38,908 nucleotides of DNA from Niveispirillum sp. (GTDB lineage Bacteria; Pseudomonadota; Alphaproteobacteria; Azospirillales; Azospirillaceae), in assembly GCF_017996735.1 (NCBI RefSeq), contig NZ_JAGOGJ010000059.1, positions 1,526 to 40,433 on the forward strand, read 5' to 3'. This document shows, piece after piece, positions 1 to 9,000 of the stretch. Under the pieces are notes generated by a model. That model was not told the origin of the DNA. It made no database searches and worked only from the letters and a program-made list of their open reading frames with translations. Both the position numbers and the translations under genes were made by a program. Every line of letters starts with the position of its first letter. The first letter of the stretch is position 1.

Positions 1-3000
1 CCGGCACCGATGTGGTCACCCTGGCCGATGGCGGCAACACCCTGTCGGTCACCGTGCTGGAGACGCTGACGGGCGGCAACGGCACCGACGTCGTTCAGTT
101 CGGTAATCTCGGCAACACCACGTCCGTGTCCGCACTGGAAACGATGCTGGGTGGCAGCGGTACCGACATCATTACCCTCACCGATCTCGGCAACAGCGTC
201 ACCATCAGCGGGCTGGAGACGCTGACGGCCAGTGCCGGTGTCGACGTCATCACCTTCGGCTCTCTCGGTAACACCACCGCCGTCCGTTTCGCAGAGTCCC
301 TGATCGGCGATACGGGCACCGATGTGGCCATCCTGGACAGCGCCGGCAACACGCTGTCCATCAGCGGCATCGATCAGGTCATCGGCACCGGCACCGGTGA
401 AGATCTGATCACGCTGGCGTCGGCCAGCACCCTGGCTGTCTCTCACCTGGAAACATTGATCGGCACGAGCGGGACCGACGTTGTCAGCAGCACGGGGACA
501 ATCGGTTCCACCATGCTGGTGTCGGCGTTCGAGACCTTGACGGGTGGCAACGGAACCGACGTGGTCGCCCTGTCCAGCGGCGCGACCGTCACCATCTCGG
601 GGCTGGAGACGCTGATCGGCAGCTCCGGCAATGACCATATCGGCGTGCAGGCCGGCGGTATCACCCTGTCCGTGTCGCAGGTCGAGACCATCACCGGCAA
701 TTCCGGCAATGACATCATCACCAGTCAGGATACCGCCGGTGGTACGATGTCCGTGTCCCTGGTCGAAACTCTGATCGGCAATGGCGCCAACGATGTCGCT
801 CTTCTGGCCAGCGGCGGCAACACGATCTCCCTGACCGGGTTCGAGGCCGTAACCGGGGGCAGCGGCACCGACATTGCCTATGTGGCGGGCAGCACCCTGA
901 CCGCCACGCTGGTTGAAACCCTGATCGGCAACAACGCGTCCGCTGCGGTCGTGCTGTCGACGAATGGCAACACCGTGACGGCCTCGGCGTTGGAGGCCCT
1001 TGTCGGCGGCGCCGGGACCGACGCGGTCACCCTGTTCGGCGACAATCAGACCACACTGGTCGATTTTGAATCCGTCACCGGGGGCACCGGCGTTGACAAG
1101 GTCACCCTGGGTAGCGGCGGCAACACGCTGCTGTTCCAGGCGCTGGAGACCCTGGCGGGCGGCGTCGGCACCGATGTCGTCACGGCGGCGGCCAGCGGCA
1201 CCTTCGCCATCGCCCTGCTGGAAACCCTGACCGGCGGCAGCAATGTCGATGTCGTCACCGACACCGGAACCGCCGGCATCACCCTGGCCATACAGGGGAT
1301 CGAGACGTTGTTGGGCGGCACCGGTACGGATGTCGTCACCCTGACCAGCACCAGCGGCAATAGCATCCTGGTCTCGCAGGTCGAAACGCTGACCGGCAAC
1401 ACCGGCATGGACAGCGTGACGCTCGGCAGCAGCGGCAACCAGATCATGGTGTCGCAGATCGAAACCATCATTGGCGGCATCGGCACCGATGTCGTGACGC
1501 TGGAAGCTTCGCTGGTCACCGTCGGTAACGTCCCGACCCTGTTGAGCAATGTCAGCGTCACCGGTGTCGAGACCCTGATCGGCAGCAAGGGCGCCGATAC
1601 CGCGACCCTGGGCGGCGGCAATGATACCGTGACGGTATCGTTGATGGAGACGATCGATGCCGGCGACGGCATCGACCATATCATCATGGGCGCTGGCGGC
1701 ACCCTGACGGTGACCCATCTGGAAACGCTGACCGGCAGCAGCTTGCATGATGCCATCACCCTGGGCGGCAGTTCCGGCAACACCATCACGGTCGCCGCGT
1801 TGGAGGAACTGACCGGCAGTGCCGGCACCGACATCGTGACGCTGACCAGTGCGGCCACCGATGGCAACACGCTGGCCGTCTCGCTGATCGAGACCCTGAC
1901 CGGTGGCGACGGCTATGATGTGGCAGTGCTGAAAGGTGTGAATGTCGACCGGCAGATGCCCGACGGCAGCGCGACCGTGACGGTCACGATGCTGGAAGCC
2001 CTGGTCACCGTCAGCAATATCGAAGAGGTCATCGGCGCCGACGACACGGTGGACATCGTACAGTTGGGCGCCACCGGCGGCAGCACCCTGTCGGCCGTCG
2101 GCCTGGAAACGCTGATCGGCAACAGCGGCAATGACGTCGTCACCTTCACCGATAACGCGGCCACCATCCTGGTATCGGGGGTGGAGACCGTCTATACGCC
2201 CACCGAAACCCTGTCGCTGGGCGGTGCGCTGACCACCGTAACCATCTTCGTTCCCTCCGCCGTCCTCCACCTGCCGTCCACCGGCTCGACGGTCAGTGTC
2301 GATGCCTACCAGACCATCGTCGGCAATGTGGGCAAGGATGTCGTCACGCTGACCAACACTGCCGGCTCGCGGGTGGCGGTGGACCTGCTGGAGACGCTGA
2401 CCGGCAGCAGTGCCGTCGAAAATGTCACCGTCATCAACACCACCGGTTCCTCCATGCTGGTCTCCCTGCTGGAGACGCTGACCGGCAATCGCGGCGAAGA
2501 CCTGATCCAACTGGGCAGCGGCGGCAACACGATGGCCGTCTCGCGGCTGGAAACGCTGATCGGCGGCTCCGGCACCGATGTCATGCGCGCCAACGGCACC
2601 CTGGGCTTCACCATGATGGTGTCGCAGGTGGAAACCCTGATCGGCAGTGTCGGCACCAATGTCGTAACCGGAATGGGTTCTGGCGGCAGCAGCATGCTGG
2701 TGTCGCAACTGGAAACCGTCGTCGGCGGCGCCGGTCTGGACATGGTCACCCTGTCCACGGGCGGCAGTATGACCGTCTGGCTGCTGGAAACCGTGATCGG
2801 CAGCACCGCAGCCGATGTCATCAGGGTGGCAACGGCCAATAATGGCCTGTTCACCACGGCAGGCATCATCGACGCCGTGCTGGATGGTGGAGCCGGCAAT
2901 GACACGCTGACCGGTGGGGCCGGTAACGACACGCTGATCGGCGGGGCCGGCTCCGACCGGCTGACCGGTGGCGGCGGTATCGACCTGTTCGATGTGAACG

Positions 3001-6000
3001 ATGGCGACACCGTGACCGACCTGTCGGAAAATGAGCAGTTGCGCATCACGGGCAGCGTCTACAACGAAAGCCAGATCACGATCGTTGATAGCGGCGCCAA
3101 TGCCGTGCTGACCGTCAATGGCAGCATCACGGTGACGCTGCTGGGTCGCGCCGGACTTACGCTGGACAATCTCTACACGCGGGAGAGCGCTGGCTCGACC
3201 CTGATCACCATCGACACGGTCAATCCGACCGCCGCCTCGTCCCGGCCCACCACCGCCTACGCCGCGACCGTTTCTTCCATGAGCTTCGAGGTGAAGTTCT
3301 CCGAAGTGGTCACCGGCGTGGATCTGTCGGACTTCGTCATCACCGACGCCTCCGGTTACAACCGGCCGATTTCCTACAACATGATCTCGGTCTCGGGCGG
3401 CGGCGACACCTATACCGTCACGCTTGACCAGATCGACGGCGAAGGCCAGTTGCGGCTGGATGTGCTGTCGGGCGGCATCAAGGATCTTGCCGGCAACCTG
3501 CTGACGACCCCGTTCAACGGGACCAGCGTGCATTTTGTCGACACCAAGGCGCCCAGCGATATCGCGGGGCAGTTCAGCTCCGTTCTGGAAGGGGCCGCGA
3601 CCGGCACCGCTGTGGGCTCAGTCACCGCTTCCGACGTCAGCACGGTTACCTACAGCCTGTCCGATGATGCAGGCGGCCGCTTCACCATCGACCGGGTCAC
3701 CGGTCTGGTCAGCGTCGCCGACGGAAAGCTGATCGATTACGAGACGGCGACCAGCCATGCCATCACGGTGGAGGCTTCCGATGGCCGTCTGACCAGTTCC
3801 CAGACACTGACCATCAACGTCGCCAACGTTCCCCCGACCGTTCCGGTCGATGCGGACCCGACCTCAAACAGCGTCGTTGAAGGGGCTGCCGCCGGCACCC
3901 TGGTGGGCGTCACGATGGCCGCCACCGATCCGGGCGGCGCCAAGCTGGTCTACAGCCTGACCGACGACGCCGGCGGACGGTTCCAGATTGATGCCACCAC
4001 GGGCGTGGTCTCCGTGAAGGATGGCAGCAAGCTGGACTTCGAAACGGCGGCCAGTCACACGATCACGGCCATGGTCAGCGACGGCAAGGACAGCGTCAGC
4101 AGCCAGACCGTAACCATCGCCGTCACCAATGCCCCGCCGACCGCACCCGTGGACAGCGACAATGCCGCCAATCAGGTGGCGGAAGGGGCGGCGGCCGGCA
4201 CGGTGGTCGGGCTTACCGCTCTGGCGGTCGATCCCGGCCAGTCGCCGGTCACCTATAGCCTGACCAACGATGCCGGTGGCCGCTTCGCCATCGACGCCAC
4301 CAGCGGTGTGGTCACCGTGAAGGATGGCACCAAGCTGGATTATGAAGTGGCGGCCAGCCACGCCATCACCGTCCAGGCCAGCGACGGGAAGGGCGGTGTC
4401 AGCAGCCAGACCTTCACCATCGCCGTCACGAATGTCGCCCCGACCACCCCGGTGGATAACAACAACGCGGCCAACAGCGTGGCCGAAGGGGCGGCCGCCG
4501 GGACGGCCACGGGCCTGACCGTGCGCGCCACGGACCCCGGCGCCACCGCCCTCACCTACAGCCTGACCGACGATGCCGGCGGCCGCTTTGCCATCGATGC
4601 CACCAGCGGTGTGGTCACCGTGAAGGATGGCACCAAGCTGGATCATGAAACGGCGGCCAGCCACGCCATTACCGTCCAGGCCAGCGACGGGAAGGGCGGT
4701 GTCAGCAGCCAGACCTTCACCATCGCCGTCACCAACGTCGTCCCGACCGCGCCTGTCGACACGGACGCATCCGCCAATCAGGTGAAGGTGGGGGCAGCGG
4801 CCGGTACGGCGGTGGGCATTACCGCCGCCGCCACCGATCCCGGCAACTCCCCCGTCACCTACAGCCTGCTGGAAGATGCCGGTGGTCTGGTTGCCATCGA
4901 CACAACGACCGGTCTGGTCACCGTCAAGGAAGGCGTAACCTGGACGGCCGACATCAGCGGCGACCGGACCGTGACGGTCCAGGCCAGCGACGGCAGCGGC
5001 GGTCTCAGCCAGCAGAGCTTCACGCTCTCCATCCTGACCCAGACCAAGGCGCCATCCGCCCCCGTCCTTGCGGCGGGCAGCGATCTCGGCGTCTCGGCCA
5101 GCGACGGCATCACCCGGACCGGCAGCCTGCTGCTGACCGGCACGGCGGAGGTCGGGGCCACGGTCAATCTGCTGATCGGCGGGACGGCCAGCGGCCTGAC
5201 CGCCGTGGCCGGTGCCGATGGCACCTACAGCTTCACGGTCGATGCCAACGCGGCCGGGACACTGGTGTTCAGCGCCACGGCCACCGGCAAATCCGGTCTG
5301 GTCAGCGACCCCAGCGCCGGCACCGCCATCATCGTGGACGGCACGGCCCCCACAGTTACCGGTGTTGAACTGTTGGGCAATCCGGCCAGCGACGCCAACA
5401 GCGTCACCTGGCGGGTCACCTTCTCCGAACCGGTGGGCGGTGCCACCGCCGCCGCCTTCGGACTGACCAGCACGGGCACGGCGACGGGCACGATCGGTGG
5501 CATCAGCCTTGTTGATGCCCACACTATCGAGGTCACGGCATCCGGCCTTACGGGTGGCGGCACCGTTGCCCTGACCGTGCATGGCAGCGGCATCACCGAC
5601 ATTGCCGGTAACAACCTTGCCAGCGCGCTGTCCGGCGCGCCCTTCATCGTGGGTCAGACGCGGATCACGGCCACCGGCCTGTCACAGGATCTGTCCTATG
5701 TGGAGGATAGTGGCGCCATCTCCCTGGCGGGCGCCAGCCTGATCGAGGCTCCGACAAACGCCGTCCTGACGGCGACGCTGACACTGGCCGATCCCGCCCT
5801 GGGACGGATCGAGGGTGGTGGCACCTATGACCCGGCAACGGGTGTCTGGACGGCCACGGGCACGATCGCGCAGATCAACGCCGCCCTGTCGGCAGCCGGT
5901 TTTGTGCCGACATTGAATAATGACCGGTCGACCAGCGTTCTGTTGCTGGTCACGGACAATATTGCCGGCAATGCCCCGGTAAGCGGCACCATCAACCTGG

Positions 6001-9000
6001 CCGTGACGCCGGTGAATGATGCGCCGGTCATTGGGACAGCCATCGGTGACCAGGCGTTGAGCGAAGGATCACCCTTCACCCTGGCACTGCCCGCCAACGC
6101 GTTCGTCGAGGTCGATACGGGCGATGCCATAACCCTGTCCGCCACGCTGGCGGGTGGTGGTGCCCTGCCCTCCTGGCTGGATTTCGACGCCACGACGGGC
6201 CGGTTCAGCGGCACGCCGGGCTTCCAGGATGCGGGCACGCTGAGCGTGACCGTGACCGCGACCGACAAGGCCGGCGCCACGGCGTCGCAGACCTTTGCCC
6301 TGTCCATCGCCGACGTCAACCAGGCCCCGGTGGCTGGGGACGACACGGGCCGCGTCAATGAAACGGGCGTTCTGGTCGGCTCCGGCCTGCTGGATAACGA
6401 TACCGATATCGACCAGGGCGACACGCGCACCATCATCGGCGTCAACGGCACCGGTGCGGTGGGCAGCACCCTGACGCTGGCGTCGGGTGCGAAGCTGCAG
6501 GTCAATGCTGACGGCAGCTATGTCTATGACCCCAACGGCGCCTTCAAGTATCTGCCGTCGGGCACCACGGGCCAGGACAGCTTTACCTACACCATGGCCG
6601 ACAAGGGTGGGCTGACCTCCACGGCCACCGTCACCATCATCATCGATGGTGAGAATAACGACCCGCTGATCCAGGCACCCAAGCAGGTCACCATCGCCAA
6701 GAATTCCGGTGCCATCGGCCTGTCCATTGACATGCCGGTCGATCCGGACGGCAACGCGTTGTCGGTCACCATCGGTGAATTGCCCAGCCACGGCGTGCTG
6801 CAATATGCCGATGGCCGGCCCGTGGCCCTGGGATCGGTGCTGTCGGCGGCGGAACTGGCGGGGCTGACCTTCCGCGTCGATCCCGGCTTCTCCGGCTCGG
6901 CGGGCCGCGTCACTTATTCCGTCAGCGACGGGCAGAAGGATTTGACCAGCGCGGTGGATATCGCCATCGCCGAGGAGCAGTTGATCTCCATCGCCGTCAA
7001 GGCGGGCACTTCGTCCGTCCAGGTGGAACCGACGGCGGATGAACTGGTTGCCTACACCTTCACGATCAGCCGCACGGCGGGTCAGACGGCGGCCACCGAC
7101 GGCACGGTCAGCGTCAACTGGCGCATCAATGCGGGCGGCGGCATCGACCGGTTCGACTTCGCGGGCGATGTGCTGCCGTCGGGCACCGTCACCCTGGCAC
7201 AGGGTCAGTCCAGCCAGGATATCACCATCCTGGTCCGGGCCGACTCCCTGATCGAAGGGGACGAAACCTTCACCGTGGCGCTGGATGGGCTGACCGCGAC
7301 GGGCTTGGTCCTGACACCGCGCATCAACGATCCCTCCACCGCCAGCGGCACCATCCTGGACGGTGTGCGCGACCGTCTGCCGCCGCAGGTGACCGATGTC
7401 GGCGCACCGGCGGGCGGGGTCCGCTTCCCCGGCGACAGCATCGACATCACCCTCACCTTCAGCGAGGCGGTAACCGTCACCGGCACCCCATCCCTGGGCC
7501 TGTTGATCGGGGACGCGGCGCGTCAGGCCGTTTATGTGGGTGGATCGGGCGGCAATGTCCTGACTTTCCGCTATGTGGTGGGCAATGGCGATGTGGATGG
7601 CGACGGTATTTCCGTGGCCGGCCTGATCACCGGTGCCGATGGCATCCGCGACGCGGCCGGCAATACCGCCGTGCCGAACTTCAGCCTGTCCGGTGCTGAT
7701 TTCGCCGACATCGTGGTCAACTATGTCCGTGGCAAGACGGTCGACGGCTATATCAGCGGCGCCCAGGTCTTCGCCGACACCAACGGCAACGGACTGTTGG
7801 ACGCGGGCGAGGTCAGCGCCATCACTGATGCCGCCGGCAATTACGCGATCGCGGGTGGCAGCGGCGTCTACATCATGGTGGGCGGTACCGACATCTCCAC
7901 GGGCCAGCGCTTCGAAGGCGTTTATGAGGCCCCTGCACGTGCCACCGTCATCAACCCGCTGACCAGCGCCATCGTCGGGCTGGCGGGTCGTCAGGCGACC
8001 GTCGAGGCCAATCTGGCGGCGGCGGCACAGTTGAAGGCGGCGTTGGGCATCGATGCGGGTCTGGACCTGCTGAATGTCGATCCGTTGCAGGCGGCCACCG
8101 CGCCCGGCGCCACGGCGACCCAGGTGGCCCGCGCGGTGGAAGCCCAGGCGGAGGCCGTGAAGATCGCCAATCTGATCGTGGATGGCACGGCCGTGATGAA
8201 CGGTGCAGCCACCGCGACGCTGGCCCCCGGACAGGCGGGTCAGGCGGTCCTGGACGCACTGGCCGACGCCATCCGCGCGCTGCCGGCCGGCGCCACCCTG
8301 GATCTGGCCGACAGCGCCACGCTGGCCGGCATCCTGCGCGGGGCGGCGGCACGGCTGCCCGGTGTCGACGCGGCCAAGGTGAACAGCCTGTCCGCCGCCG
8401 CCGGCACCATCATCGCGGCCGGCAATGCCAAGATCGAAGCGGCTTCCGCCACTACCGATCCGCTGGCGGCCCTGACTGCCATGGCCCGTGTACAGGTCGT
8501 GATGCAGACAGATGCCGTCACGGCCCTGCGCGATGGTGTGGCTGCCGGCAGCCTGGAGGCAGCCCTGGCCAGCCTGACGGGCGCCAGCCTGGATGCCGCC
8601 ATTGCCGGGACAAACGTGGGGACCATCATCCCCACCCGCCTGTCGATCACTGCCCTGGACAGCGTCAAGGCGGAAGGTGACAGCGGCATCACCGCCTTCA
8701 CCTTCCAGGTTACCCGCACGGGCGCCGACCTGCGCGCCGCTTCCGTCGATTACCATGTCAGCGGCAATTCCGGCCTGGATGCGGCTGATTTCGGCGGCAT
8801 CCTGCCGTCGGGTACCGTCAGCTTCGCGGCTGGGGAGACCACGAAGACCATCACCATCAATGTCAGCGGCGATGGTCTGGTCGAAGCGGATGAACGGTTT
8901 ACCGTCTCCCTCTCCAACGCCACGGGCGGCATGGACATCCAGGGTGGCCAGGCCAGCGGCATCATCCTGAACGACGACCCGGCCAGCCCGCGCGTCACCG

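Noticed and set aside
12..2870. CRISPR-like or minisatellite array from the regular 78-bp period
   Set aside because: The period keeps the reading frame, units are diverged in DNA but conserved in protein, and there are no identical repeats with unique spacers.
3864..5582. A 572-codon minus-strand frame opposite the cadherin-like repeats
   Set aside because: The repeating GDGEGLAADTALPVAGLDG pattern simply mirrors the plus-strand repeats; no start signal or family match.
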